From Oleiagrimonas sp. C23AA (GTDB taxonomy: Bacteria > Pseudomonadota > Gammaproteobacteria > Xanthomonadales > Rhodanobacteraceae): DNA of 64,000 nt. The position numbers and the translations under genes were made by a program. Each line of letters starts with the position of its first letter. The first letter of the stretch is position 1. The stretch covers positions 186,001 through 250,000 of the forward strand of contig NZ_JAARLY010000003.1 of assembly GCF_011759385.1 (NCBI RefSeq). The letters run 5' to 3'. A model generated the notes under the pieces. That model had not been told where the DNA came from. It did no database searches and saw nothing but the letters and a program-made list of their open reading frames with translations. Positions 35,925 to 45,196 of this stretch are shown piece by piece.

Positions 35925-37163
35925 ATGAGCAAGCGACGCGTGGTAGTTACCGGCCTCGGCATCGTCAGCCCAGTGGGCAACGATGTGGCCACGGCGTGGG
36001 GCAACATCCTCGCCGGCAAGAGTGGCATTGGCCCGGTCACCCATTTCGACGCCAGCGGCATCACCACGCAGATCGCGGGTGAAATCCGTGACTTCGATCC
36101 TTCGGCTTATATCCCGGCCAAGGAAGTGAAGAAGATGGACCCGTTCATCCATTACGGCATCGCCGCCAGCATGCAGGCGCTGGATGATTCCGGACTGGAA
36201 GTCACCGATGCCAACGCCGATCGCGTCGGTGCCGCCGTTGGTGCCGGCATCGGTGGTATCCACACCATTGAGCGCACCTCCATCGACATGGAAGCGCGTG
36301 GTCCGCGTCGCGTCTCGCCATTCTTCGTGCCCAGCGCCATCGTCAACATGGTGTCGGGGCACCTGTCGATCATGAAGGGCCTGAAGGGTCCGAATATCGC
36401 CTGCGTCACCGCCTGCACCACGGCCACGCACAACATTGGCCTGGCCATGCGCATGATCCAGTACGGCGATGCCGACGTGATGGTGGCCGGCGGTGCCGAA
36501 TACGCCACCACCGGCGTGGCCATGGCCGGCTTCTGCTCGGCGCGCGCCATGTCCACGCGCAACGATGCGCCGGAAAAGGCCAGCCGTCCGTGGGATGCCG
36601 GTCGTGATGGCTTCGTGCTGTCCGACGGTGCCGGTGTGCTGGTGCTGGAAGAGTACGAGCATGCCAAGGCGCGTGGAGCGCACATCTACGCCGAGGTGGT
36701 CGGTTTCGGCATGAGTGGCGATGCTTACCACATCACCGCGCCCAGCGAGAGTGGCGAGGGCGCGGCGCGCTGCATGCGTCACGCGCTGGATGATGCCCGT
36801 CTCAATCCCGAGCAGGTCGATTACATCAATGCGCACGGCACCTCCACGCCGCTGGGCGATTTGGCCGAAGTGCAGGCCGCCAAGAGCGTGTTCGGCGATC
36901 ACGCGCACAAGCTGGCGATGAGCTCGACCAAGTCCAGCACTGGTCATCTATTGGGTGCGGCCGGTGGTGTCGAGGCCATTTTCTCGATCAAGGCGCTTCA
37001 GGACGGCAAGCTGCCGCCGACCATCAATCTGGACGAGCCGGGCGAAGGCTGCGATCTGGATTTCGTCGCCAACACCGCGCGCGATGCCGAGCTGTCGGTG
37101 GTGATTTCCAACTCGTTCGGTTTCGGTGGTACCAACGGCACGCTGGCCTTCAAGAAAGTCTGA
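35925..37163 (+). CDS. fabF: 3-oxoacyl-ACP synthase II (KAS II)
   Basis: Condensing enzyme for chain elongation, also needed for thermal control of unsaturated fatty acids. The 412-residue protein has the catalytic Cys in [14 protein letters not shown] (about residue 163) and the two histidines in [12 protein letters not shown] and [13 protein letters not shown]. It ends in [17 protein letters not shown] 35925 is preferred to ATG 35919 because GGAAG (35914-35918) is then spaced six bases away. Confidence 0.97.
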   Translation: MSKRRVVVTGLGIVSPVGNDVATAWGNILAGKSGIGPVTHFDASGITTQIAGEIRDFDPSAYIPAKEVKKMDPFIHYGIAASMQALDDSGLEVTDANADRVGAAVGAGIGGIHTIERTSIDMEARGPRRVSPFFVPSAIVNMVSGHLSIMKGLKGPNIACVTACTTATHNIGLAMRMIQYGDADVMVAGGAEYATTGVAMAGFCSARAMSTRNDAPEKASRPWDAGRDGFVLSDGAGVLVLEEYEHAKARGAHIYAEVVGFGMSGDAYHITAPSESGEGAARCMRHALDDARLNPEQVDYINAHGTSTPLGDLAEVQAAKSVFGDHAHKLAMSSTKSSTGHLLGAAGGVEAIFSIKALQDGKLPPTINLDEPGEGCDLDFVANTARDAELSVVISNSFGFGGTNGTLAFKKV

Positions 37164-37167
37164 TCGT

Positions 37168-38502
37168 TTGACCGTTCATTGCCGAGTCCTCGACGGCCGT
37201 CGCGATCTGCTCGCGGCGGCCGCTGCATATCCGCAGCGCTATCCGTGCCTGCTTGAAAGCGTCGCCCATGGCACGGCACCCTCGCGCTGGGACGTGCTGC
37301 TGGCGTTGCCGCAGCACGCCCGTGTGGTGCGCTCGCCCGATGATGGCGATTTTCTTGGAACGTTGGAGGCCGGGTGGCGCGCCGAGCCGATGTCCGGGGC
37401 GCTCACCGATGCCGAAAAGACGCTGCCGTTTCTTGGCGGCTGGGCGCTTTATCTAGGCTACGAAACCATCGGCCAGATAGAGCCGGCGCTGCGCTTGCCG
37501 GCGGCGCGCGATGGTCTGCCGATGGCGGTGGCGCTGCGTTGTCCGGCGGCCGTGCTGTTCGATCACGACACCTGCTGCACCTGGCTGGTGGCCGAGGCCG
37601 GCTATGAAGCCCTGCTCGATCGCATGGCCGAGGATCTGGCCCAGGCGCCGACGCCGTCCGTCGTCCTGCCGGCGATCGAGCAGGTTGATGAAGATGCGCC
37701 GCAGCGCTACCTGGATGCGGTGGCTCGCGTGCACGATTACCTGCGCAGTGGCGATACCTTTCAGGCCAATATCTCGCGTCGCTGGAGCGCGCATTACGCG
37801 CAGGCGCCCGAGCCGGCCGCGTTGTACGCCGCGCTGCGCCAGGCCAATCCAGCGCCGTTTGCCGCGCTCTGGCAGTACGACGGTCGCGCGGTGGTCAGTT
37901 CCTCGCCCGAGCGCCTGGTGGAAGTGCGCGATGATTGCGTGCAGACGCGGCCCATCGCCGGCACCCGAGCGCGCACCGCCGACGATGACGATGCCGCGCG
38001 CATGCGCGAACTGGTCGGCCATCCCAAGGAGCGCGCCGAGCATGTCATGCTCATCGACCTGGAACGCAACGACCTGGGCCGTGTTTGTGTGCCGGGCAGC
38101 GTCGAGGTCAACGAGTTGATGATTGTGGAAAGCTACGCGCATGTGCATCACATCGTCTCCAACGTGCGCGGCCGCTTGGCGCCGGGCATGAGCCCGATCG
38201 ATGCCATCCGCGCCACGTTCCCGGGCGGCACCATCACCGGCTGTCCGAAAGTGCGCTGCATGCAGATCATCGCCGAACTGGAGGGCGAAGGGCGCGGCGC
38301 TTACACCGGTGCGCTGGGTTATCTGGATCGGCGCGGGCACATGGATCTGAACATCCTGATCCGCACGCTGGCGGTGAACGGGCGCGAGGTCAGCTGGCGT
38401 GCCGGTGCCGGCATCGTGGTCGATTCCGACGCCGACAAGGAGCTGGCCGAAACCCGGCACAAGGCGCGCGGCCTGCTGCGCGCCCTGGGGTTGGATGGAT
38501 GA
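37168..38502 (+). CDS. pabB: Aminodeoxychorismate synthase component I
   Basis: Makes 4-amino-4-deoxychorismate from chorismate, the first committed step to p-aminobenzoate and folate. The chorismate-binding domain fills the C-terminal two thirds: SGDTFQANISRRWSA, RPIAGTRART, HVMLIDLERNDLGRV, and TFPGGTITGCPKVRCMQII, ending AGAGIVVDSDADKELAET. The PIAGT motif fits PabB and anthranilate synthases; the position next to pabC decides for PabB. The start is TTG 37168 (TVHCRVLDG), four bases after the fabF stop and without a clear ribosome site. The stop overlaps pabC (ATGA). Confidence 0.93.
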   Translation: MTVHCRVLDGRRDLLAAAAAYPQRYPCLLESVAHGTAPSRWDVLLALPQHARVVRSPDDGDFLGTLEAGWRAEPMSGALTDAEKTLPFLGGWALYLGYETIGQIEPALRLPAARDGLPMAVALRCPAAVLFDHDTCCTWLVAEAGYEALLDRMAEDLAQAPTPSVVLPAIEQVDEDAPQRYLDAVARVHDYLRSGDTFQANISRRWSAHYAQAPEPAALYAALRQANPAPFAALWQYDGRAVVSSSPERLVEVRDDCVQTRPIAGTRARTADDDDAARMRELVGHPKERAEHVMLIDLERNDLGRVCVPGSVEVNELMIVESYAHVHHIVSNVRGRLAPGMSPIDAIRATFPGGTITGCPKVRCMQIIAELEGEGRGAYTGALGYLDRRGHMDLNILIRTLAVNGREVSWRAGAGIVVDSDADKELAETRHKARGLLRALGLDG

Positions 38503-39335
38503 ACATGCGCATCAGTGTCGATGGCGTTGAAGGCGCCCAGGTATCGCCGCGTGATCGCGGATTGGCCTATGGCGATGGCCTGTTTGAAACCGTGCGCGTC
38601 ATCGATGGTCATGCGCCGTTGTGGCCCCGGCACATGGCGCGCTTGCGGCGCGGCTGTCAGCGTCTGGCGATAGCTTGCCCGGATGCGACCGCGCTGTTGG
38701 CCGAAGTGCGGCGACTGGCGGCCGACAGCCACGCGGCGGTGGCCCGCATCAGCGTGACCCGTGGCCTGGGCGAGCGCGGTTATGCGCCGCCGGTTCATGC
38801 CGCCCCTTGCATCATCGTGCAGGTGGCGCCGGCTCCCAATTGGCCGGCCGACTGGTACAGTGAAGGGCTACAGGTGGGTTTGTGCCGAACCCGGCTTGCC
38901 GAACAGCCGGCGCTGGCCGGGCTCAAGCATCTGAACCGCTTGGAACAGGTGCTGGCGCGGGCCGAATGGAACAACCCGGCGCAGGCCGAAGGCCTGATGT
39001 GCGACATGCATGGACGTGTGGTTTCGGCCACGTCGGCCAATGTGTTTGCGGTGATCGATGGCGTGCTGACCACGCCGGCGCTTGAGCGCTGCGGGGTCGA
39101 GGGCGTGGCGCGTGCCGAGTTGCTGGCGCGCGCCGCAGGGGATGTCGCGGTGCGCGACATCGCTTTGGAGGAGTGGATGGGTTCGAGTGAGTGGTTCATC
39201 AGTTCCAGCGTGCGCGGCATCGTGCCGATCCGCATGCTGGACGGACAGCCGCGTGAGGCAGGACCGGTGGCGCGCCGCTGGCAGCAGTGCTGGCGCCAGG
39301 CCGGTCTGCATCCATGTGGAGCGCACGCGGCATGA
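38499..39335 (+). CDS. pabC: Aminodeoxychorismate lyase
   Basis: PLP enzyme that releases pyruvate from aminodeoxychorismate to give p-aminobenzoate. The 278-residue fold-type IV protein has SPRDRGLAYGDGLFETVRV at the N-terminus, the PLP lysine in LAGLKHLNRLEQVLAR (about residue 143), and the cofactor-phosphate region SATSANVFAVIDG. ATG 38499 overlaps the pabB stop; ATG 38505 is a close alternative. The stop overlaps mltG by 4 bases. Confidence 0.94.
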   Translation: MNMRISVDGVEGAQVSPRDRGLAYGDGLFETVRVIDGHAPLWPRHMARLRRGCQRLAIACPDATALLAEVRRLAADSHAAVARISVTRGLGERGYAPPVHAAPCIIVQVAPAPNWPADWYSEGLQVGLCRTRLAEQPALAGLKHLNRLEQVLARAEWNNPAQAEGLMCDMHGRVVSATSANVFAVIDGVLTTPALERCGVEGVARAELLARAAGDVAVRDIALEEWMGSSEWFISSSVRGIVPIRMLDGQPREAGPVARRWQQCWRQAGLHPCGAHAA

Positions 39336-40384
39336 GGCAAACGATGCACGGCGGCGCCAAGCTGCGTTTACTGCTCGGGCTGGTTTTGTTCGCGTTGCTG
39401 GCCGCTGCCGGCACGCTCTGGTACGACATCAGTCGTTTTGCCGAGGCACCGCTGGCTGTGCGCCAGAGCCCGACTGCACAGAGCGTGGATATCCCTCGCG
39501 GGTCCAGCTTTCATGCCATTGTCGATACTCTGCGCCAGCGGCATTTGAGCTCGGCGCCGGACTGGTACTGGCGGGTGCTGGCCATGCGCATGCATGTCAC
39601 CGCACGCCTGCACGCTGGCGAGTACGCGCTGTATCCGGGGCTGACCCCGCGTGTGCTGCTCACGCACATGGCGCGCGGGCAGGTGGTGCAGCACGACTTC
39701 ACCATCGTCGACGGCTGGAATTTCCTCGAGCTGCGTGCGGCGCTGGCCAAGGCGCCCAAAATCAAGCACGAGCTGCCGTCACTGGACGATGCGCAGCTGA
39801 TGCAGCGCATCGGTGCCGGCCAGAGCAAGCCGGAAGGGCAGTTCATGCCCGAGACCTACGCCTACATCAAGGGCGATACGGATGTGTCCATCCTCAAGCG
39901 CGCCTATGGCTCGATGCAGCGCTACTTGAACCAGCAATGGGCGCAGCGCGCCGATGATCTGCCGGTCAAATCGCCCTATCAGGCGCTGATCCTGGCTTCC
40001 ATCGTGGAGAAGGAAACCGCGCGACCGGACGAGCGTGAGCGCATCGCCGGTGTGTTCGAGCGGCGTCTTGATATCGGCATGCCGCTGCAGACCGATCCCA
40101 CCATCATCTATGCGCTGGGCACCTCTTACGACGGCAATATCCACAAGCGCGACCTGAAGGTCGACTCGCCGTACAACACCTACACGCATCCGGGCCTGCC
40201 GCCGACGCCGATCGCTATGCCCGGCAAGCCGGCCATCCACGCGGTGCTGCATCCGGCCGCGGGCAAGGCGCTGTACTTCGTCGCGCGAGGCGATGGCAGC
40301 CATGTGTTTTCCGATACGCTGGCCGAGCATAATCGCGCCGTGGCCTGTTATCAGCTCAAGCATTGCGCGGGAGAAAAGCGGTGA
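39332..40384 (+). CDS. mltG: Endolytic murein transglycosylase MltG
   Basis: Inner-membrane enzyme that cuts nascent peptidoglycan and sets glycan chain length. The 350-residue protein has a short cytosolic tail, one helix (LLLGLVLFALLAAAGTLWY), and the YceG domain with catalytic glutamate in LASIVEKETARPDERE (about residue 231), then LQTDPTIIYAL and DSPYNTYTHPGLPPTPI. The pabC-mltG-tmk-holB order is conserved in gammaproteobacteria. It is coupled on both sides: ATGA with pabC and GTGA with tmk. Confidence 0.96.
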   Translation: MRQTMHGGAKLRLLLGLVLFALLAAAGTLWYDISRFAEAPLAVRQSPTAQSVDIPRGSSFHAIVDTLRQRHLSSAPDWYWRVLAMRMHVTARLHAGEYALYPGLTPRVLLTHMARGQVVQHDFTIVDGWNFLELRAALAKAPKIKHELPSLDDAQLMQRIGAGQSKPEGQFMPETYAYIKGDTDVSILKRAYGSMQRYLNQQWAQRADDLPVKSPYQALILASIVEKETARPDERERIAGVFERRLDIGMPLQTDPTIIYALGTSYDGNIHKRDLKVDSPYNTYTHPGLPPTPIAMPGKPAIHAVLHPAAGKALYFVARGDGSHVFSDTLAEHNRAVACYQLKHCAGEKR

Positions 40385-41013
40385 GCGGGCGCCTGATCAC
40401 GCTGGAAGGCGGCGAAGGCGCCGGCAAGAGCACGCTGGTCAGCGGTCTGTGCCGGTACCTGGGCGAGCAGGGCATTGAGCCGCTGCTGACGCGTGAGCCC
40501 GGTGGCACGGCGTTGGGCGAGGGCGTGCGCGAGTTGGTGCTGAAGCCGGAGTTGCGCGGCATGTGTGCCGAATCGGAATTGTTGCTGATGTTCGCCTCGC
40601 GCGCACAGTTGGTGCGCGAAGTCATCCAGCCGGCGCTGGCGCAAGGACGCTGGGTGCTGTGCGACCGCTTTACCGATGCCAGCTACGCCTATCAGGGCGG
40701 CGGTCGCGGCCAGCCGGTCGAGCGCATCGCCGAGCTGGAGCGCTGGGCCGCCTGCGATGTGCAGCCGGATATCACCTTGCTGCTGGATCTGCCGGTGCAT
40801 ACCGGGCGCGCCCGCGCCGCCGGACGCGGCCCCAGTGACCGCATCGAAACCGAGGCCGACGCCTTTTTCGAACGCGTGCGCGGCATGTATCGCCGGCGCG
40901 CCGAGCAGGCACCGGAACGCTTCCGCCTGCTTGATGCCAGCGCCATGCCCGAGGCGGTGCTGGCGCAGGCCATCGAGGCGCTCGGCCCGCTGCTCAACGA
41001 GGTCCATCCATGA
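40381..41013 (+). CDS. tmk: Thymidylate kinase
   Basis: Phosphorylates dTMP to dTDP with ATP. The 210-residue protein has the P-loop LEGGEGAGKSTLVSGL, the DRY-like motif CDRFTDASYAYQGGGRG, and the LID region AAGRGPSDRIE. It starts with GTG 40381, which overlaps the mltG stop, and its own stop overlaps holB by 4 bases. Confidence 0.96.
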   Translation: MSGRLITLEGGEGAGKSTLVSGLCRYLGEQGIEPLLTREPGGTALGEGVRELVLKPELRGMCAESELLLMFASRAQLVREVIQPALAQGRWVLCDRFTDASYAYQGGGRGQPVERIAELERWAACDVQPDITLLLDLPVHTGRARAAGRGPSDRIETEADAFFERVRGMYRRRAEQAPERFRLLDASAMPEAVLAQAIEALGPLLNEVHP

Positions 41014-41948
41014 CAGTGCCGGGCTGGCATCACGACGCATGGCAGCGCCTGCAGACGCGCCGCGAACGTGGTGTGCTGCCGCATGCACTGGCCTTGACCG
41101 GTCCGCAGGGGCTGGGCAAGCGCGCCTTCGTGAAACGTTTCGTCAACTCGCTGTTGTGCCAGCAGCGTCAGCCCGATGGCGAGGCCTGCGGGCAATGCCG
41201 CAGCTGCCTGTTGCTGGCCGCCGGCACCCATCCGGACTTCATCAGCACCGGCCTGGAAACGCGCGACGATGGCAAGCTGCGCTCGGAGATTCTGATCCGC
41301 CAGATCCGCGCGCTGTCCGAGCGCCTGTCTAAAGCCAGCCAGTTCGGCGGCTGGCAGATCGCGGTGATCGATCCGGCCGATGCCATGAATACGGCGTCGG
41401 CCAACGCTTTGCTGAAAACCCTGGAAGAGCCCACTTCTGCCAGCCTGCTGCTGCTGGTGGCCGATGCGCCGTGGCGCCTGCCGGCGACCATCCGCAGCCG
41501 CTGCCAGCGTATCGAGTTTCGCCTGCCTAGCTCAGAACAGGCTGCCGAATGGCTGCGCGCCGAAGGCGTCGGGAACCCTGAGCAGGCGCTGGCGGCGGCC
41601 GGCGGCAATCCCGGTCTGGCGCAGAACTGGGCCAGCAGTGGCGCCACTGAGCAGCGCAGCCAGGTGCGCGCCGATCTGGCGGCGCTGGCCGAAGGGCGCG
41701 CCGATGCCTTCGCCGTGGCCTCGCAATGGGCTGGCGACGAGCCATCGCAGCGGTTGTGGTTTGCCGCGCAGGCAGCGGCCGACGAGGCCCGCCAGCGCGC
41801 CAGCGGGCAGGCCGGCGTGTTGCACAGCCGACTGTCCGATCAGGCGCTGCACGAGTGGTTTGTGCGCGCCGGTCATACCCGCGAACTCTTGCGCGGCCCG
41901 CTCCGCACCGACCTGATGGTGCTGGAGCTGTTGGCCGATTGGCACTGA
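41010..41948 (+). CDS. holB: DNA polymerase III delta' subunit
   Basis: Clamp-loader subunit that stabilises the open loader without its own ATPase. The 312-residue protein has the vestigial P-loop LTGPQGLGKRAF, a zinc module with four cysteines (CQQRQPDGEACGQCRSC, about residues 50-66), the helper region [13 protein letters not shown], and the conserved SRC in TIRSRCQRIEF. It follows tmk with a 4-base overlap. Confidence 0.95.
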   Translation: MTVPGWHHDAWQRLQTRRERGVLPHALALTGPQGLGKRAFVKRFVNSLLCQQRQPDGEACGQCRSCLLLAAGTHPDFISTGLETRDDGKLRSEILIRQIRALSERLSKASQFGGWQIAVIDPADAMNTASANALLKTLEEPTSASLLLLVADAPWRLPATIRSRCQRIEFRLPSSEQAAEWLRAEGVGNPEQALAAAGGNPGLAQNWASSGATEQRSQVRADLAALAEGRADAFAVASQWAGDEPSQRLWFAAQAAADEARQRASGQAGVLHSRLSDQALHEWFVRAGHTRELLRGPLRTDLMVLELLADWH

Positions 41949-41953
41949 AGTTC

Positions 41954-42955
41954 ATGCCCGTAACACAGCCTGTGGGTGCCATGCTGGATCCGGCCGACCT
42001 GGTCGGCAAGCGCCTGCTTGTGGTGGCGCCGCATCCGGACGATGAGTCACTGGCGGCCGGTGGCCTGCTGGCCACACTGGCCGGGCGCGCCGAGATCTGG
42101 CTGCTGCAGGTGACCGACGGCGACGACAATCCCTGGCCGCAGCGCATACTGGAGCGACGCTGGCGCCTGCGTGCGGGCGATCGCCAGCGCTGGGCGGCGC
42201 GACGTCGTGGCGAGCTGACGGCGGCGGTGGGGGTGTTGGGCATCGATCCGGCGCATCACCGGCGTCTTGGCTGGCCGGACATGGGCGTGGGCGAGCGCGC
42301 CCTGCACTTGCCGCAGGACAGCGTGAACGAGTTTGCCCGGGTGCTTGGTGAGGTGGCGCCGGATGTGCTGGTGCTGCCCACGCTGGACGATGCGCATCCG
42401 GACCACTCGGCTTGTCATGTGCTGGTACAGCTGGCCCTGGTCGCGCTGGAGTCCTCGCCGCACCTGCTTGGCTATGTGGTGCATGCACGCCACGATGCCG
42501 GCCAGTCGCTGGTGTACAAGCTCTCCCTGGATGACAGGCAGCAGGCGCTCAAGCGTCGAGCCGTGTTGTGCCACACCAGCCAGGTGGCGCTTAGCCGGCG
42601 CCGTCTATTGCGGCTGGTGGGCCCGGACGAGTGCTATCAGTCTGTCGATCCGGCGCCAGCGGGCACGCAGGCCGCCCGGTGGCTGCTGGCGTTTTCACCG
42701 CCACGTTGTTTGCAGGCGCTGTTGCAATTGCAGGTGCTGCATGCCGACGGCAGCGCATGCTGGCGTTTTGATCGCGCGCCGCTTGAGCGTGTCGGGACAG
42801 GCTGGCAATTGTGCATGCCCGCCCGTGGCCCGGTGTTTGCCAGGCTCACGCTGCGCTGGCGCACGCTGTGGATTTTCGATCACTGGGGCTGGCATGGCTT
42901 GACCCCGGCCGCATCCGTGCACGAAGCTCGCAGCAGCAAAGGAGAGATGACATGA
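41954..42955 (+). CDS. PIG-L family deacetylase
   Basis: Zinc-dependent N-deacetylase-like protein, substrate unknown (family members act on GlcNAc-containing lipids, thiols or antibiotics). Of 333 residues, the first 190 hold the fold: VVAPHPDDESLAAGG with the metal ligands HPDD (about residue 25) and LPTLDDAHPDHSACHV with the last histidine. The C-terminal 120 residues are not recognised. It lies between holB and pilZ; these genes are usually adjacent in pseudomonads, so it is an insertion in that order. The stop overlaps pilZ (ATGA). Confidence 0.85.
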   Translation: MPVTQPVGAMLDPADLVGKRLLVVAPHPDDESLAAGGLLATLAGRAEIWLLQVTDGDDNPWPQRILERRWRLRAGDRQRWAARRRGELTAAVGVLGIDPAHHRRLGWPDMGVGERALHLPQDSVNEFARVLGEVAPDVLVLPTLDDAHPDHSACHVLVQLALVALESSPHLLGYVVHARHDAGQSLVYKLSLDDRQQALKRRAVLCHTSQVALSRRRLLRLVGPDECYQSVDPAPAGTQAARWLLAFSPPRCLQALLQLQVLHADGSACWRFDRAPLERVGTGWQLCMPARGPVFARLTLRWRTLWIFDHWGWHGLTPAASVHEARSSKGEMT

Positions 42956-43305
42956 GTTCGGCATCGCCGAGACAGGGCATCCTGTCGCTGAAGATCAAGG
43001 ATCAGAGCGCGTTGTACAACGCCTATATGCCGTTCCTGAAGGGCGGCGGCCTGTTCGTGCCCACCGCGCAAAGCTACCAGCTGGGCGACGAGGTGGTGCT
43101 GCTGATCTCGCTGCTGGAGGAAGCCGAGCGTCTGTCGGTGGCCGGCAAGGTGGTCTGGATCACACCGGTGGGCGCGCAGGCCAATCGCACCGCCGGCATC
43201 GGCGTGCAGTTCAACGATTCCAGTGACGGCGAGACGGCGCGCGACAAGATCGAGACGCTGCTCGGCGGCATGCTCAATTCCGAGCGCATGACCCAGACCA
43301 TGTAG
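42952..43305 (+). CDS. pilZ: PilZ domain protein, type IV pilus assembly
   Basis: Cytosolic protein of 117 residues required for type IV pilus function in Pseudomonas and Xanthomonas. It has the atypical PilZ fold: LSLKIKDQSALYNAYMPFLK, GGGLFVPTAQSYQLGDEVVLLISL and AGIGVQF. The canonical c-di-GMP-binding RxxxR and D/NxSxxG motifs are missing, as in Pseudomonas PilZ, so it probably acts through partners. It follows the PIG-L gene with a 4-base overlap. Confidence 0.92.
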   Translation: MSSASPRQGILSLKIKDQSALYNAYMPFLKGGGLFVPTAQSYQLGDEVVLLISLLEEAERLSVAGKVVWITPVGAQANRTAGIGVQFNDSSDGETARDKIETLLGGMLNSERMTQTM

Positions 43306-43335
43306 TCGCGTGCCACATGATGATGCGTCTTGCCG

Positions 43336-43371
43336 AACGCCCGCATTGCCGACCCGGTGTGCGGGCGTTTT
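43336..43371 (+). terminator. Terminator after pilZ
   Basis: AACGCCCGCA pairs with TGCGGGCGTT over a 14-base loop, followed by TTTG. It closes the fab-pilZ gene run. Confidence 0.65.
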
Positions 43372-43424
43372 GCTGACGAGGGGCGCTTGGTTTGTCGCAC
43401 GAAAGTCATGCTCTAAAGGCAAAT

Positions 43425-43453
43425 AAAAAGGCCGCCCGAGGGGCGGCCTTTTT
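43425..43453. terminator. Bidirectional terminator between pilZ and tRNA-Pro
   Basis: AAAAAGGCCGCCC-GAG-GGGCGGCCTTTTT. The A run serves the minus-strand tRNA-Pro and the T run the plus-strand operon. Confidence 0.88.
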
Positions 43454-43458
43454 CAATT

Positions 43459-43536
<78 letters not shown>

Positions 43537-43672
43537 CAGGAGCCGCGCATGATACTCACGCTCCATCATTTACGCAACACATGAATTTAAATTCGTTCGG
43601 TGCGGCAGGCCGTCTGCTACTCTATGGGGCTTAGCTTTTCGCGACCATTCCTGCATCCGAACGAGGCTTTTC

Positions 43673-45064
43673 ATGGCGCAGACCCAGGCCCGCACCATGC
43701 CCGGTGTGCTCGAGCTTCTGCCGCTCGACCAGATCGCCTTCCAGCGCATGCTGGACATCATCCGCCGCAATTACGAGCGTTTCGGCTTCCTGCCGGTGGA
43801 AACGCCGGTGATGGAGTTCACCGACGTGCTGCTGACCAAGTCCGGCGGTGAAACCGAGCGCCAGGTGTACTTCGTGCAGTCGACCGGCGCACTGGAGAAA
43901 GACACCGCGCCCGAGCTGGCGTTGCGTTTTGACCTGACCGTGCCGCTGGCCCGCTACGTGGCCCAGCACGAGCACGACCTGTCGTTTCCGTTCCGTCGCT
44001 ACCAGATGCAGCGCGTGTACCGTGGCGAGCGCGCCCAGCGCGGCCGTTTCCGCGAGTTCTATCAGTGCGATATCGACGTGATCGGCAAGGATGCGCTGTC
44101 GGTGCGTTACGACGCGGAGATTCCGGCGGTGATCCACAGCGTGTTCCGCGAGCTGGCGATCGGTCCGTTCACCATCCAGATGAACAACCGCAAGCTGATG
44201 CGCGGGTTCTTCGAAAATCTGGGCGTGGCCGACGGCGAAAAGCAGATGCTGGTGCTGCGCGAAGTGGACAAGCTGGACAAGCGCGGCGCCGATTACGTGC
44301 GCGAGACGCTCACCGGCGAGGCGTTTGGCCTGTCGGCTGAGGTGGCCGAGAAGATCCTGGCCTTCGTGCAGGTGCGTTCGGAAGGCGTCGACGATGCCTT
44401 TGCCAAGCTCGATGCGCTGGGCGAAGGCTCGGCCACGTTCGAGGAAGGTCGCGCCGAGCTCAAGGAAGTGCTGGGCCTGGTGCGCGACATGGGCGTGCCC
44501 GAAGAGCGCTTTGCGCTGAATCTTTCCATCGCGCGCGGGTTGGATTACTACACCGGCATGGTCTACGAGACCACGCTGGACGAACATCCGCAGATCGGCT
44601 CGATTTGCTCGGGTGGTCGCTACGAGAACCTGGCCGGCCACTACACCAAGTCGCACCTGCCGGGCGTGGGTATTTCCATCGGCGCGACGCGGCTTTACTG
44701 GCAGCTGCGCGAGGCCGGTTTGATCGGCACCGCGCGCAGCACGGTGCAGGCGCTGGTCACGCAGATGGATACCGCGCACATGCCGGCCTATCTGGCGTTG
44801 GCCGCGGAGCTGCGCAACGCCGGCATCGCCACCGAGGTGGTGATGGATGGCGGCAAGTTGGGCAAGCAGTTCAAGTACGCCGACCGCGCGGGTATCCGTT
44901 TCGTGCTGGTGCTGGGCGAGGATGAAATGGCCAAGCACACGGTGACCGTCAAGGACATGCTGCGCAACGACCAGTTCGAGGTCAGCCGCGAAGAGATGGT
45001 CAAGAGTCTGCGCGTGGAACTGGAGCAGGCCGCGGCCATGGAAGCGGCCGAACGGCGTGGCTGA
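43673..45064 (+). CDS. hisS: Histidyl-tRNA synthetase
   Basis: Charges tRNA-His. The 463-residue class II synthetase has motif 1 region [17 protein letters not shown], motif 2 [23 protein letters not shown], the histidine-A motif [13 protein letters not shown] and motif 3 [11 protein letters not shown], with an anticodon-binding domain at the C-terminus. Members of this group are longer than E. coli HisS (424 residues). It is followed by a strong hairpin and the ammonia-lyase gene. Confidence 0.95.
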   Translation: MAQTQARTMPGVLELLPLDQIAFQRMLDIIRRNYERFGFLPVETPVMEFTDVLLTKSGGETERQVYFVQSTGALEKDTAPELALRFDLTVPLARYVAQHEHDLSFPFRRYQMQRVYRGERAQRGRFREFYQCDIDVIGKDALSVRYDAEIPAVIHSVFRELAIGPFTIQMNNRKLMRGFFENLGVADGEKQMLVLREVDKLDKRGADYVRETLTGEAFGLSAEVAEKILAFVQVRSEGVDDAFAKLDALGEGSATFEEGRAELKEVLGLVRDMGVPEERFALNLSIARGLDYYTGMVYETTLDEHPQIGSICSGGRYENLAGHYTKSHLPGVGISIGATRLYWQLREAGLIGTARSTVQALVTQMDTAHMPAYLALAAELRNAGIATEVVMDGGKLGKQFKYADRAGIRFVLVLGEDEMAKHTVTVKDMLRNDQFEVSREEMVKSLRVELEQAAAMEAAERRG

Positions 45065-45089
45065 GGCGCGCGTCCAACGTTGATACGAG

Positions 45090-45122
45090 GCGGCTGGTTT
45101 TCTTGCGAAAACCGGCCGCTTT
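45090..45122 (+). terminator. Terminator after hisS
   Basis: GCGGCTGGTTTTC pairs with GAAAACCGGCCGC (one G-T pair) around loop TTGC, then TTT. Confidence 0.8.
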
Positions 45123-45196
45123 CACAATCTACAAAGCTGTATCGATCCCGCAGCCGGGAGACACCGGCGTATCGGGCTTCACCGGGAGGAAACCGC

